Source: Georgenia soli
GTDB taxonomy: Bacteria > Actinomycetota > Actinomycetes > Actinomycetales > Actinomycetaceae
Length of the DNA: 64,000 nt
Reading direction: 5' to 3'
NCBI RefSeq assembly: GCF_002563695.1
Contig: NZ_PDJI01000004.1
Coordinates: 806,001 to 870,000 of the forward strand
Below, piece after piece: positions 8,302 through 17,277 of the stretch. The notes under the pieces are model-generated. The model had not been told where the DNA came from and did not search any database. It was given only the letters and a program-made list of their open reading frames with translations. The stretch's first letter is position 1; every line of letters begins with the position of its first letter. Position numbers and translations under genes: made by a program.

Positions 8302-9291
8302 CTAGGCCGGGCGCGGCGCCCGCTGGCACCGCGGGCACCAGAACAGCCGGCGGCCCTGCATGAGCGACTCGGCCACCCGCGTCCCGCAGACCAGGCACGG
8401 GGTGCCCGAGCGGTGGTAGACGTACCAGCGGTCCTCCTCGTCCCGGCGGTCCTCCGGGCGGGTGGTCACGATGCGGCCGGTCGCCACGCCGTCGGCCATG
8501 AGCTCGGCGAGGTCCGCCCACATCCGCCGCAGCCGCGCCGCGGGCACGTCCCGGCCGAGCCGGAGCGGGTGCACGCGGGCCCGGTAGAGGGCCTCGGCAC
8601 GGTAGATGTTCCCCACGCCCGCGATCACGGCCTGGTCCATCAGCAGCTCCCCCACCGCACGACGGCGGGCCCGCACGCCGTCGACGAACACCTCCGCGTC
8701 ACCGTCGGGACGCAGCGGGTCCGGCCCCAGGCGCGCGTGGACGGCCGCCTTCTCCTCCTCCGTGACCACCTCGCAGGCGGTGGGGCCGGTCAGGTCGGCG
8801 ACCCCGTGGTCGCCCAGGAGGCGCACCCGCACCGCACCGCGCGGCTCGGGCGGTGACCACTGCCCCACCGCGACGCCGTTGCCGGGATCCGGGGCGAGCG
8901 CCGTCTCCTCCTCGGACACGCGGCGGCGGGGCGCGCCGATCGCGTGCGGGGCGGAGAAGCTCTCGTCCCCGGCGAAGGTCCAGGAGCCGTAGAGGCCCAG
9001 GTGGATGCGGAGCCAGCGAACCGGCCCGTGGTCGCCGTCGACGGAGGCGCCGCCGGAGGGCTCGCCGTCGGAGGCGCCGCTGGAGGGCGCGCCGTCGGCG
9101 GAGGCGCCGTCGGGCGAGAACCCGAGAAAGAGCTGCTTGCCGTGCGCCTCGGTGACGGTGAGCACGTGGCCGTCCAGCAGGGCGGCGCCGGCAGCGAACC
9201 GCCCCTGCGGCGAGGTGACGGACAGCTGGTGGCCGCCGAAGAGCTCTCGGAACGCGTGGGCGAGGCGGTGGACGGTGTGACCCTCAGGCAC
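8302..9291 (-). CDS. Fpg/Nei family DNA glycosylase / AP lyase
   Basis: Base-excision repair enzyme, 329 aa. It begins (V/M)PEGHTVH, giving the catalytic Pro2-Glu3 after Met removal; the H2TH region includes DQAVIAGVGNIYRAE. The C-terminal zinc finger CLVCGT...CPRC completes the fold. PEGHTVHR places it nearer the Nei (endonuclease VIII) branch of actinobacterial Nei2 than Fpg. It is longer than usual (270-290 aa) because of a Gly/Ser/Asp/Ala-rich insert at about residues 59-89. The GTG start lies within the 3' end of the upstream alkyltransferase-like gene, an 8-base overlap, so the two are probably coupled. Confidence 0.93.
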   Translation of the reverse strand: MPEGHTVHRLAHAFRELFGGHQLSVTSPQGRFAAGAALLDGHVLTVTEAHGKQLFLGFSPDGASADGAPSSGASDGEPSGGASVDGDHGPVRWLRIHLGLYGSWTFAGDESFSAPHAIGAPRRRVSEEETALAPDPGNGVAVGQWSPPEPRGAVRVRLLGDHGVADLTGPTACEVVTEEEKAAVHARLGPDPLRPDGDAEVFVDGVRARRRAVGELLMDQAVIAGVGNIYRAEALYRARVHPLRLGRDVPAARLRRMWADLAELMADGVATGRIVTTRPEDRRDEEDRWYVYHRSGTPCLVCGTRVAESLMQGRRLFWCPRCQRAPRPA

Positions 9292-9640
9292 GCGGACCTG
9301 CCACGGGCGCCTGCCAGCGGGACGGCGCGTCCCACAGGGCGCGCTCGAGGTCCACGCGGACCGGGACGAAGGGCGTGAGGGGCGTGCCCTCGGCGCGGTA
9401 GTGCTCCAGGGCGCGCTCGCGCAGCTGCCTCGGCAGCGTCCCGTCGGCACGCACCACACGCCACCACGGCACCTCCGCCCCGAAGGCCGCCATGACGGAT
9501 CCCACATGACGGGGGTGCCCGTGCCCGCTGACGGCACGGACCGCCTCCGCGACGAGGCCGTACGTGGTCACCGCGCCGCTCGGCACCTGGTCGGCGACGT
9601 CGAGCACGAGCTCCGCGAGCTCCGTCCGGTCCTGGTTCAC
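9284..9640 (-). CDS. Alkyltransferase-like protein (ATL), MGMT fold without the acceptor Cys
   Basis: 118-aa small DNA-binding protein of the MGMT/ogt C-terminal family. The helix-turn-helix region PSGAVTTYGLVAEAV is present. The active-site PCHR of true methyltransferases is replaced by PWWR (residues 58-61), the hallmark of ATLs, which recognise O6-alkylguanine without repairing it and hand it to nucleotide excision repair. The GTG at 9640 gives the usual ATL length. It overlaps the Nei-family gene behind it by eight bases. Confidence 0.92.
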   Translation of the reverse strand: MNQDRTELAELVLDVADQVPSGAVTTYGLVAEAVRAVSGHGHPRHVGSVMAAFGAEVPWWRVVRADGTLPRQLRERALEHYRAEGTPLTPFVPVRVDLERALWDAPSRWQAPVAGPRA

Positions 9641-9661
9641 CCCCGTATCATCGCAAGCACC

Positions 9662-10360
9662 ATGACAGCGCACACCACCGACGTCCCCGAGCCCGCCGCG
9701 CACTCCTACCGCTGCGAGCACTGTGACGACTCCGTCCCCCACGAGCACCTCGACGTCAAGGCGCTCGTGGAGTCCTCGCGCGACCGGGCACGCGCGCGTG
9801 CGACCCGGATGGCGGTCGTCGGCGCGGCGGCCCTGGTGGCGACGGCGGTCCTGGCCTCGGTCGTCGACGGTCCGGCTCTCGCGCTCGCCGCCGTGGGCCT
9901 GTCGGCGCTGGGCTGGGTCCTCGTCACCGCGCTCGCGCTCGTCGTCGCCGGCGCGGCCCGGCGCCGGACGTCCGACGCCCGCGCCGTCGTGGCGGCGGCC
10001 CTCACCTCCGCCGGCCTGACCCCGCTCGCGGCCCTGCTCGTCGCCCTGCTCGCGGGCGGGTGGACCGGGGCGCTCGTCGCGGGGGCCACCTGGCTCGCCG
10101 CCGGAGCAGTCACGGCGCTGGTGCGCGCCCGCACGTGGGGCACGCTGCTGCTCACTCCCGGCGAGGCCGGGGAGAACGCCCGCGCACGGGCGGTGGCCGA
10201 GCGCGGCGCCGACAGGCCGGGCGAGCTGCGCCGCTGGCTGGTCCAAGGTCTTCTCGTGGCCGCGGCCGTGGCGCTCCTGAGCGTGGTGCCGGCGACCGTC
10301 ATCGTCCTCGTCCCCCTCGCCGTCGTCGTCGCCGCCCGCACCGCCGCGGTGAGCCGCTGA
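9662..10360 (+). CDS. Hypothetical multi-pass membrane protein with N-terminal CxxC
   Basis: 232-aa protein not recognised as a known family. A short cytosolic N-terminus carries a CEHC pair (Cys18, Cys21) and several His. About five or six Ala/Leu/Val-rich transmembrane segments follow (roughly 47-66, 70-96, 105-125, 129-150 and 192-222). The CxxC with nearby His could bind a metal, which is inference. It is divergent from the ATL gene with only 21 bases between start codons, so the promoters must overlap the coding ends. Confidence 0.7.
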   Translation: MTAHTTDVPEPAAHSYRCEHCDDSVPHEHLDVKALVESSRDRARARATRMAVVGAAALVATAVLASVVDGPALALAAVGLSALGWVLVTALALVVAGAARRRTSDARAVVAAALTSAGLTPLAALLVALLAGGWTGALVAGATWLAAGAVTALVRARTWGTLLLTPGEAGENARARAVAERGADRPGELRRWLVQGLLVAAAVALLSVVPATVIVLVPLAVVVAARTAAVSR

Positions 10361-10408
10361 CGCGAAAAGCGCTCGTCAGCACGGCGCCCGTCCTGCCACG
10401 CTGGCCGC

Positions 10409-11755
10409 ATGACAGACTCCGTGACCACGACGGTCACCTCCCGCGCCGACGCCCCCGACGCCACCCCGCGCACCGTGGGTGCCCCTGACATCCCGCCGCT
10501 GCCGGCCGGCTACCGGCTCGCCGAGCTCGACGACGTCGCCGACCGTGCCGCCATGACCGACGTCGACCGGTGGGCCTTCGCCTACGAGCTGACCCCCGAG
10601 GACGAGGCCGCGGCGGTCTGGGAGCTGGAGCCGGGCCGCACCGTCGGCGTGTGGGACGAGCGCGACCCTGCCGCGCGCCGCCTCGCCGCGATCCACTCCT
10701 CCTTCGCGTTCCAGCTGCCCGTCCCCGGCGGGGTGCGCCTGCCGACCGCAGGTCTCACCTGGGTGGGCGTCCACCCCGGGCACCGGCGCCGGGGCCTGTC
10801 CCGGGCGATGGTCACCGCCCACCTGGCCCGTTCGCTGGGGCGCGGGGAGGTCGTCTCGGCGCTCTACGCCGCCGAGACCGGCATCTACGGACGCTACGGC
10901 TACGGCGTCGCGACGCAGCACGCCACGGCCAAGGTGGCCCGCGGTGCCGAGCTGCGCACGGTGCCCGGGGCCGAGGACCTGGTCGTCGAGCTGGACCGCG
11001 TCGACCCCGCCCGCCACGGCGACGTCGTCGAGCGGGTGCACGGCGCCGTCGACCGGCCGGGCTGGATCCGGCGCGCGAGCGAGGCGCTGCGTGCCGGGCA
11101 CCTGGTCGACTGGCCCAGCGCCAGGAAGGACGCCGAGGGCCTGCGGATCGCCGTCGTCCGGACCGCCGGCGGCGAGCCGCGCGGCTACGCGCTGTTCCGC
11201 CGCAAGGGCGACTGGGCCGACACCGGCCAGCCACAGGGCACGGTGACGATCCGGGAGTCCGTCGCCCTCGACGCCGCGGCCGCGCGGGCGCTGTGGGGCA
11301 CGCTCACGGACCTGGACCTCATGGTGAGCGTCCGGACGGGGCGCCTCGCCGTGGACGACCCGCTGCTGCACATGCTCACCGACCTTCGCGGCGCCCAGGT
11401 GCGCCTGCACGACGGCATGTGGCTGCGCCTGCTCGACGTCGGCGCGGCGCTGGCCGCCCGCCGTTACGCGGCCGAGGTGGACGTCGTCCTGGAGGTGCGG
11501 GACGAGCTCCTGCCCGCGAACGCGGGCCGTTGGCACCTGCGCGGCTCGCCCGCCAGGGCGACGGCGGGGCGCACCGGGGAGCCCGCCCACCTCGCCCTCG
11601 ACGTCGCGGACCTCGCCTCCGCCTACCTCGGCGGGGTGTCGCTGGCGGCGCTGGCGGGCGCCGGGAGGGTGACAGAGCTGAGGCCCGGCGCCCTCGCCCC
11701 GGCCTCCACCGCGCTCGGCTGGCCGCTGGCCCCGGCGATCAGCTGGGGCTTCTAG
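10409..11755 (+). CDS. Eis-like GNAT N-acetyltransferase
   Basis: 448-aa member of the Eis family (tandem GNAT domains plus an SCP2-like C-terminal domain), which acetylates amines such as aminoglycosides and lysines. The acetyl-CoA binding loop VGVHPGHRRRGLSRAM is clear (about residues 119-134), and the IYGRYGYG segment holds the conserved catalytic Tyr. The chain ends in Phe, whose C-terminal carboxylate serves as a catalytic group in mycobacterial Eis. The start is ATG 10409. It converges with rpiB, the two stop codons sharing the palindrome CTAG. Confidence 0.88.
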   Translation: MTDSVTTTVTSRADAPDATPRTVGAPDIPPLPAGYRLAELDDVADRAAMTDVDRWAFAYELTPEDEAAAVWELEPGRTVGVWDERDPAARRLAAIHSSFAFQLPVPGGVRLPTAGLTWVGVHPGHRRRGLSRAMVTAHLARSLGRGEVVSALYAAETGIYGRYGYGVATQHATAKVARGAELRTVPGAEDLVVELDRVDPARHGDVVERVHGAVDRPGWIRRASEALRAGHLVDWPSARKDAEGLRIAVVRTAGGEPRGYALFRRKGDWADTGQPQGTVTIRESVALDAAAARALWGTLTDLDLMVSVRTGRLAVDDPLLHMLTDLRGAQVRLHDGMWLRLLDVGAALAARRYAAEVDVVLEVRDELLPANAGRWHLRGSPARATAGRTGEPAHLALDVADLASAYLGGVSLAALAGAGRVTELRPGALAPASTALGWPLAPAISWGF

Positions 11756-12201
11756 CGGCCGTTCTCGAACGCGGCGACGAGGTCGATCCGGCGCTGGTGG
11801 CGCTCGTCGCCGGAGAAGGGCTCCGCGAGGAAGGCCTCGACCAGCTCGATCGCCTCGTCGACGGAGTGCTGGCGCGCCCCGACGGCGACCACGTTGGCGT
11901 CGTTGTGCGCGCGGGCCAGGGTGGCCGTCTCGGTGTTCCACGCCAGCGCGGCACGCACGCCCACCACCTTGTTGGCGGCGATCTGCTCGCCGTTGCCCGA
12001 GCCGCCGAGGACGATCCCGAGGGAGCCGGGGTCGCCGACGGTGGCCTGCGCGGCGGCGAAGCAGACCGGCGGGTAGTCGTCCAGGGCGTCGTACTCGTGG
12101 GCGCCGTGGTCGACGACCTCGTGGCCCGCGGCCCGCAGGTGCTCGACGAGGGCTGACTTCAGCTCGAACCCGGCGTGGTCCGCGGCGATGTGGATGCGCA
12201 T
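11752..12201 (-). CDS. rpiB: Ribose-5-phosphate isomerase B
   Basis: 149-aa RpiB interconverting ribose-5-phosphate and ribulose-5-phosphate in the pentose phosphate pathway. It starts MRIHIAADHAGFELK, with the phosphate-binding Asp8-His9, and contains GGSGNGEQIAANK and ARAHNDANV, both diagnostic for the RpiB/LacAB family. ATG 12201 is the only reasonable start for this N-terminus. The gene appears monocistronic and converges on the Eis-like gene with a 4-base overlap of the stops. Confidence 0.96.
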   Translation of the reverse strand: MRIHIAADHAGFELKSALVEHLRAAGHEVVDHGAHEYDALDDYPPVCFAAAQATVGDPGSLGIVLGGSGNGEQIAANKVVGVRAALAWNTETATLARAHNDANVVAVGARQHSVDEAIELVEAFLAEPFSGDERHQRRIDLVAAFENGR

Positions 12202-12373
12202 GCGGTCATTGTGCCAATACCGACGGCACCGTCGTGGCGGCTGCCCGGTCACCGTCACGGGGCGCCCGGCGCTCGAGAACCGGGCACGCGCCGCCCCGGA
12301 CGGCCGCGCAGGCGCGCCGTCGGCCCGGCCCGGGGCGTTCCGCGGTGTCGGGGGGCTGCCGTAGGGTCGGAGG

Positions 12374-14392
12374 ATGACCACGACCAACGTGAGCGAGACC
12401 ACTCCCGGCATGACGGACGCGGAGGCGATGGACCCCTCCGTCCGTGTGCAGGACGACCTCTTCCGGCACGTCAACGGCACCTGGCTGGCCAAGCACGTGA
12501 TCCCCGCGGACCGTGCGCGCGACGGCGCCTTCTACGCCCTGCGGGACCTGAGCGAGGTGCGGGTGCGCGCCATCGTCGAGGCGGCCGCGTCCGGCGACGC
12601 GGGCGGCGGCAACCCGGACAACGCCCGCAAGATCGGGGACCTGCACTCCTCGTTCATGGCCACGGAGCGGATCGAGGCCCTCGGCACGGGGCCGCTGCGC
12701 GCGGACCTGGACCTCCTCACCGCCGCCCTGGACAAGGACGCGCTGACCCGCGCGATGGGCACGCTGCAGCCCACCGGGGTGACCGGCGCGGTCGGCTACG
12801 GGGTCGACACCGACCTGAACGACCCGGAGCGCTACGTCGTGTTCTTCTTCCAGTCCGGGCTGGGCCTGCCGGACGAGTCCTACTACCGCGAGGACGCCCA
12901 CGCCGAGACCCGCACGGCCTACGTGGCGCACGTGGCCGCGATGCTCGCCCTGACCGGTCTGGTCAGCGAGGACGAGGCCATGGGGGCCGCGGAGCGGGTG
13001 ATGAAGGTCGAGACCACCCTCGCGGCCGGGCACTGGGACAAGGTCCGGTCCCGTGAGGCCGACCAGATCAACAACCCCATGGGCTGGGACGAGGTGGTCG
13101 CCGCCGCCCCGGGCTTCGACTGGGACCTGTGGCGGGAGTCCACCGGCGTGCCGGAGAGCGCGTTCGAGCGCCTCATCGTGGCCATGCCGTCCTATCTCAC
13201 CGACTTCGCCCGCGCCTGGGAGTCGCTCGACGTCGACTCGCTGCGGATGTGGCTGACCTGGCAGGTGGTGCACGCACGTGCCCCGTACCTGCCGGCCGCG
13301 TTCGTCGACGAGAACTTCGACTTCTACGGCCGCACCCTCACCGGCGCGGAGGAGCTGCGCGAACGGTGGAAGCGCGGTGTCGCGCTCGTCGAGAGCGCGC
13401 TCGGCGAGGCGGTCGGCGAGCTGTACGTCGCCGCGCACTTCCCGCCCGAGCACAAGGCCGCCATGCAATGCCTGGTGGACAACCTCATCGCCGCCTACCG
13501 CGAGTCGATCTCCGCGCTGGACTGGATGGGCGAGGAGACGAGAGCGCGCGCCCTGGCCAAGCTCGAGGCGTTCACCCCCAAGATCGGTTACCCCGACAAG
13601 TGGCGGGACTACTCCGCCCTCGAGATCGACGCGCAGGATCTTCTCGGCAACGTGCGAGCGGCGAACCTCTTCGAGGAGCGTCGCGACCTGGCCAAGCTCG
13701 GCAAGCCGATGGACCGCGACGAGTGGTTCATGCCGCCGCAGATGGTGAATGCGTACTACAACCCGACGATGAACGAGATCGTCTTCCCCGCCGCGATCCT
13801 CCAGCCGCCCTTCTTCGACCCGGAGGGCGACGACGCCTGGAACTACGGCGGGATCGGCGCCGTGATCGGTCACGAGATCGGGCACGGCTTCGACGACCAG
13901 GGCTCGAAGTACGACGGCACCGGGCGGCTCACCGACTGGTGGACGCCGGAGGACCGTGCGGAGTTCGAGAAGCGGACCAAGGCCCTCATCGGGCAGTACG
14001 ACGCCTACTCCCCCGCACAGCTCGACGGCAGCCACCACGTCAACGGTGCCCTGACGATCGGCGAGAACATCGGCGACCTCGGTGGCCTGTCCATCGCGAT
14101 CAAGGCCTACGACATCGCCCTGCGCCAGCAGGGCCTCGACGGCGTCGCGGACGCGCCCGTCGTGGACGGCCTGACCGGGCTGCAGCGGGTGTTCCACTCC
14201 TGGGGCCGGATCTGGCGCTCGAAGTCACGGGACGCCGACGCCATCCTGCTGCTGAGCATCGACCCCCACTCCCCCGCTGAGTTCCGGTGCAACGGGGTCG
14301 TGCGGAACATGGACGCCTTCCACGAGGCGTTCGACGTCCGCCCGGGTGACGCGCTCTACCTGCCGCCCGAGGAGCGCGTGCGCATCTGGTGA
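12374..14392 (+). CDS. M13 family zinc metallopeptidase (neprilysin/PepO type)
   Basis: 672-aa endopeptidase. The zinc site is HEIGH (His500, Glu501, His504), with the third ligand Glu564 in ENIGDLGG. Substrate-binding NAYYNPTMNEIVFPAAILQ precedes the zinc motif, and the C-terminal CNGVVRNMDAF is also typical. There is no signal peptide or transmembrane anchor, so the enzyme is probably cytoplasmic, as in other actinobacterial M13 proteins. It stands alone with its own promoter region and ends at a hairpin shared with the convergent MFS gene. Confidence 0.95.
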   Translation: MTTTNVSETTPGMTDAEAMDPSVRVQDDLFRHVNGTWLAKHVIPADRARDGAFYALRDLSEVRVRAIVEAAASGDAGGGNPDNARKIGDLHSSFMATERIEALGTGPLRADLDLLTAALDKDALTRAMGTLQPTGVTGAVGYGVDTDLNDPERYVVFFFQSGLGLPDESYYREDAHAETRTAYVAHVAAMLALTGLVSEDEAMGAAERVMKVETTLAAGHWDKVRSREADQINNPMGWDEVVAAAPGFDWDLWRESTGVPESAFERLIVAMPSYLTDFARAWESLDVDSLRMWLTWQVVHARAPYLPAAFVDENFDFYGRTLTGAEELRERWKRGVALVESALGEAVGELYVAAHFPPEHKAAMQCLVDNLIAAYRESISALDWMGEETRARALAKLEAFTPKIGYPDKWRDYSALEIDAQDLLGNVRAANLFEERRDLAKLGKPMDRDEWFMPPQMVNAYYNPTMNEIVFPAAILQPPFFDPEGDDAWNYGGIGAVIGHEIGHGFDDQGSKYDGTGRLTDWWTPEDRAEFEKRTKALIGQYDAYSPAQLDGSHHVNGALTIGENIGDLGGLSIAIKAYDIALRQQGLDGVADAPVVDGLTGLQRVFHSWGRIWRSKSRDADAILLLSIDPHSPAEFRCNGVVRNMDAFHEAFDVRPGDALYLPPEERVRIW

Positions 14393-14401
14393 GGTGAGCG
14401 C

Positions 14402-14429
14402 CCGGGCGTGCGGTCCGCCGCACGCCCGG
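14402..14429. terminator. Bidirectional terminator between M13 peptidase and MFS genes
   Basis: A perfect 12-bp stem (CCGGGCGTGCGG and its complement) with a TCCG loop sits in the 95-base gap between convergent genes. Confidence 0.7.
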
Positions 14430-14487
14430 ACGTGCCTCCCACCAAGCGCGCCGGGCAGCCGATCCTTGCCGGCGCCCCGCGGGGTCG

Positions 14488-15702
14488 TCAGCCGATCCTG
14501 GTCGAGGGCCCCGGCGCGCCTGAGCGGCGCTCGAGGAGCACGGCCACGACGGCGACGCCCAGCCCGGCCAGCGCCAGGAGCGACCCGGCCCAGGCGGGCG
14601 CCAGGTAACCGAGCCCGGCCGCGATGACGACGCCGCCGACCCAGGCCCCCAGCGCGTTACCGATGTTGAGCGCGCTGTGGTGCAGGGCGGCGCCCAGCGA
14701 CGGGCCCTCGCGGGAGACGTCGAGCAGCCGGGTCTGCAGCGCCGGGCCGATGAGCTGGCTGCCGACGGAGACGAGCAGCACCATCAGGTACGCGCTCACC
14801 GGCCCGCGCACGACCGCCGCGAAGGCCGCGAGGCTCACGGCCATCGCGACCAGCCCGGCGATGATCGAGCCGTGCACGGACCGGTCGGCCAGCCGCCCGC
14901 CCAGCAGCGTGCCGAGCGTCATACCGACGCCGAACACGAACAGCACCCACGGCACGTCGGTCTCGGCGATGCCGGCGACCTCGGTCATCGTGGGGGTGAT
15001 GTAGCTGTACACGGCGAACATGCCGCCGAAGCCGACCGCGCCCGTCGCCACGGCCAGCCAGAGCTGGAGGGAGCGCAGCGCGGTCAGCTCGCGCCGCGCT
15101 GTCGCACCCGCGCGCACGGCCACCGGCGGGACCCAGCGCCAGATGGCCACCGCGGCGAGGACGGCCACCGCCGTGACGAGCCAGTACAGCGAGCGCCAGC
15201 CCCACGCCTGCCCCATCGCGGTGGACAGCGGCACACCGAGCATCGTGGCCACGGTCAGGCCGACCATCACCAGCGAGACGGAGCGGGCGCGGCGCTGCGG
15301 CGGGGAGACGGCGGAGGCGACGACCGCGGCGATGCCGAAGTAGGCACCGTGCGGCACGCCGGCGAGGAAGCGGGCCGCGAGCGCCGTCGGGAGCGTCGGT
15401 GCGAGCGCGGAGAGCGCGTTGCCGACGGCCAGCGCCAGGGCCAGGGCCACGAGCAGCCCGGTGCGAGGGGCACGGGAGGAGGCGAGCACGATCGCCGGCG
15501 CCCCGACGACCACGCCCAGCGCGTACGCAGAGACGAGGTGGCCGGCCTGGGGGATGGTGGCCGCGAAGGTCTCCGCCACCTGCGGCAGCAGGCCCATGGT
15601 GGCGAACTCGGTGGTGCCGATCGCGAAGCTGCCCACCGCCATGCCGAGCAGGGCGAGGGCGAGCGGGCGGGGCTGGAGGACGCCGGTGAGGGTCGGGCTC
15701 AC
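14488..15702 (-). CDS. MFS transporter, DHA1 (AraJ/Cml-like) efflux family
   Basis: 404-aa protein with about 12 hydrophobic segments. The opening segment GTTEFATMGLLPQVAETF is characteristic of DHA1 drug or sugar efflux transporters such as AraJ. An LAARFLAGVPHGAYFG segment and a central loop rich in Arg are typical. The substrate is not predictable. The GTG at 15702 overlaps the stop of the upstream secreted-domain gene (GTGA), so the two are translationally coupled. Confidence 0.88.
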   Translation of the reverse strand: MSPTLTGVLQPRPLALALLGMAVGSFAIGTTEFATMGLLPQVAETFAATIPQAGHLVSAYALGVVVGAPAIVLASSRAPRTGLLVALALALAVGNALSALAPTLPTALAARFLAGVPHGAYFGIAAVVASAVSPPQRRARSVSLVMVGLTVATMLGVPLSTAMGQAWGWRSLYWLVTAVAVLAAVAIWRWVPPVAVRAGATARRELTALRSLQLWLAVATGAVGFGGMFAVYSYITPTMTEVAGIAETDVPWVLFVFGVGMTLGTLLGGRLADRSVHGSIIAGLVAMAVSLAAFAAVVRGPVSAYLMVLLVSVGSQLIGPALQTRLLDVSREGPSLGAALHHSALNIGNALGAWVGGVVIAAGLGYLAPAWAGSLLALAGLGVAVVAVLLERRSGAPGPSTRIG

Positions 15703-16289
15703 GCGAGGTCGTACGCTGCGCGACGCACCGAGAAGGAGTAGCCGCTGGTGTCGTGGCGGCAGGACATGCCGGTCTCCTCGGAGAGGCAGGTGAAGCCGTC
15801 GACGCTCTCCTCCTGGCCGTAGCCCAGCGCGGGCGTCCCGGCGGCGTCGATCGTGAGGTCCTGGCCGGAGGTGTCGCACACGAGCGAGGACCCCTCGGCG
15901 GTCACCTGCAGAAAGTGCCCGACCTTGCCGTCGCACCTCTCGACCTCGGCGGCGGGGATCTTGTCGGCGTACTCGAAGGTGGCGATGCCGCACAGGGCGC
16001 GCTCGTCGTCGACCGTGCACGCGATGTTGCCGCTCGGGCTGACGAAGTCCCACGCCACGTCTGTGAGGTCCTCCCCGGTGGGTGCCTCCGTGGGGTCCTC
16101 GGTGGGCCCGGTCGCGGTCGTCCCCGAGGGCGTCGCGGTGCCGCTGGTGGCCGCGGTCGTGGCTTCGGGTGCGGAGGACCCGGTGAACCGCACCGCGAGC
16201 AGGACCGCGAAGGCGACGACGAGCAGTGCCGAGATGACGACGACGGCACGCTCGCCACCGCTCAGCCTGCTCCGACCTGCCTGCGCCAT
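15699..16289 (-). CDS. Membrane-anchored protein with Cys-rich extracellular domain (SPSGNIxC type)
   Basis: 196-aa protein: a short basic cytosolic segment, one transmembrane helix (about residues 17-38), a Thr/Ala/Pro-rich linker (about 40-75) and an extracellular domain with six Cys. That domain opens with FVSPSGNIACTV, a motif seen in a widespread actinobacterial family (DUF6636-like, from memory) of unknown function. Six Cys suggest three disulfides. The ATG at 16289 has GGAG seven bases upstream. It overlaps the MFS gene by four bases. Confidence 0.7.
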   Translation of the reverse strand: MAQAGRSRLSGGERAVVVISALLVVAFAVLLAVRFTGSSAPEATTAATSGTATPSGTTATGPTEDPTEAPTGEDLTDVAWDFVSPSGNIACTVDDERALCGIATFEYADKIPAAEVERCDGKVGHFLQVTAEGSSLVCDTSGQDLTIDAAGTPALGYGQEESVDGFTCLSEETGMSCRHDTSGYSFSVRRAAYDLA

Positions 16290-16476
16290 TCGACCGCTCC
16301 TTCTCGTCCTCGGGGGCGCAGACACGCTACGCCATCGCGACAGGCCGGCGGCCTGCCGTCCGTGCCCGCCGTCCGCAACCGCCCCTGCGCGTCGACCCCG
16401 CGCGCCGGCGGTACGCGAGCCCGTGATCCGCGCCGCTACCCGCGCACCGCCTGCGACGTCACGCCGGCCGGCGTGA

Positions 16477-17100
16477 TCAGTCGAAGATCGGCCCCTGGGT
16501 GCGGGTGCGCTTCATCTCGTAGAACCCGGGCGTCGAGGAGACGAGCAGTGCGCCGTCCCACAGCCGGCCGGCCGCCTCGCCCTTCGGCGCGGGCGTGACG
16601 ACGGGGCCGAAGAAGCCGACGCCGTCGACGGCGACGACAGGGGTGCCGACCTCGTCGCCGACCAGGTCGAGCGCCGCCTGGTGGGAGGCGCGCAGCGAGT
16701 CGTCGAGCTCGTCGGACGTCGCGTACCGGGCGAGCTCTGCGGGCAGCCCCACCTCGGCGAGCGCCTCGTCGATGACGGCGGGCAGGTCCTCGCCCCGACC
16801 GCCGGGGTGGATCCGGGTGCCGAGCGCGTCGTACAGCGGCTTGAGCACCTGCTCGCCGTGCTGCTCGCGCGCCGCGTTGACCACGCGCACCGGGCCCCAC
16901 GCGCGCTCCATCAGCGCCGCGTAGTCCTCCGGCAGGTCACGGCCCTCGTTGAGCACCGACAGGCTCATGACGTGCCAGCGCACGGTCACGTCCCGGACCT
17001 TCTCGACCTCGGTCATCCAGCGGGAGGTCATCCAGGCCCACGGGCACATGGGGTCGAACCAGAAGTCGGCGGTGGCACGGGAGTTGGTCGTCTCGGTCAT
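16477..17100 (-). CDS. DsbA-fold mycothiol-dependent reductase, Rv2466c-like
   Basis: 207-aa thioredoxin-fold protein, very close in sequence pattern to M. tuberculosis Rv2466c: FWFDPMCPWAWMTSRW at the start, HVMSLSVLNEGRDLPEDY, RAWGPVRV, GTPVVAVDGVGFFGPV and a terminal MKRTRTQGPIFD. Rv2466c reduces nitro-prodrugs with mycothiol through a CPWC motif. Here the motif is CPWA (Cys19, Ala22), so the second Cys is missing and only a monothiol mechanism is possible. ATG 17100 is the start. Confidence 0.92.
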   Translation of the reverse strand: MTETTNSRATADFWFDPMCPWAWMTSRWMTEVEKVRDVTVRWHVMSLSVLNEGRDLPEDYAALMERAWGPVRVVNAAREQHGEQVLKPLYDALGTRIHPGGRGEDLPAVIDEALAEVGLPAELARYATSDELDDSLRASHQAALDLVGDEVGTPVVAVDGVGFFGPVVTPAPKGEAAGRLWDGALLVSSTPGFYEMKRTRTQGPIFD

Positions 17101-17277
17101 ACCGCCATCGTACGGACGACGGCGGACGACATCGTCGTGGGGCCCGGCACACACCCGGTGCCCCGGGGCCAGGTCCCCGGACCCGCCTCGGTGCGTCTCC
17201 CGCGCCCACGCATGGGCGGCGGCCGGTCCCGGCCAAGCACGAGCGGGGTCGGTCCCCGGCCGGCCCTGTGCTGAGAT

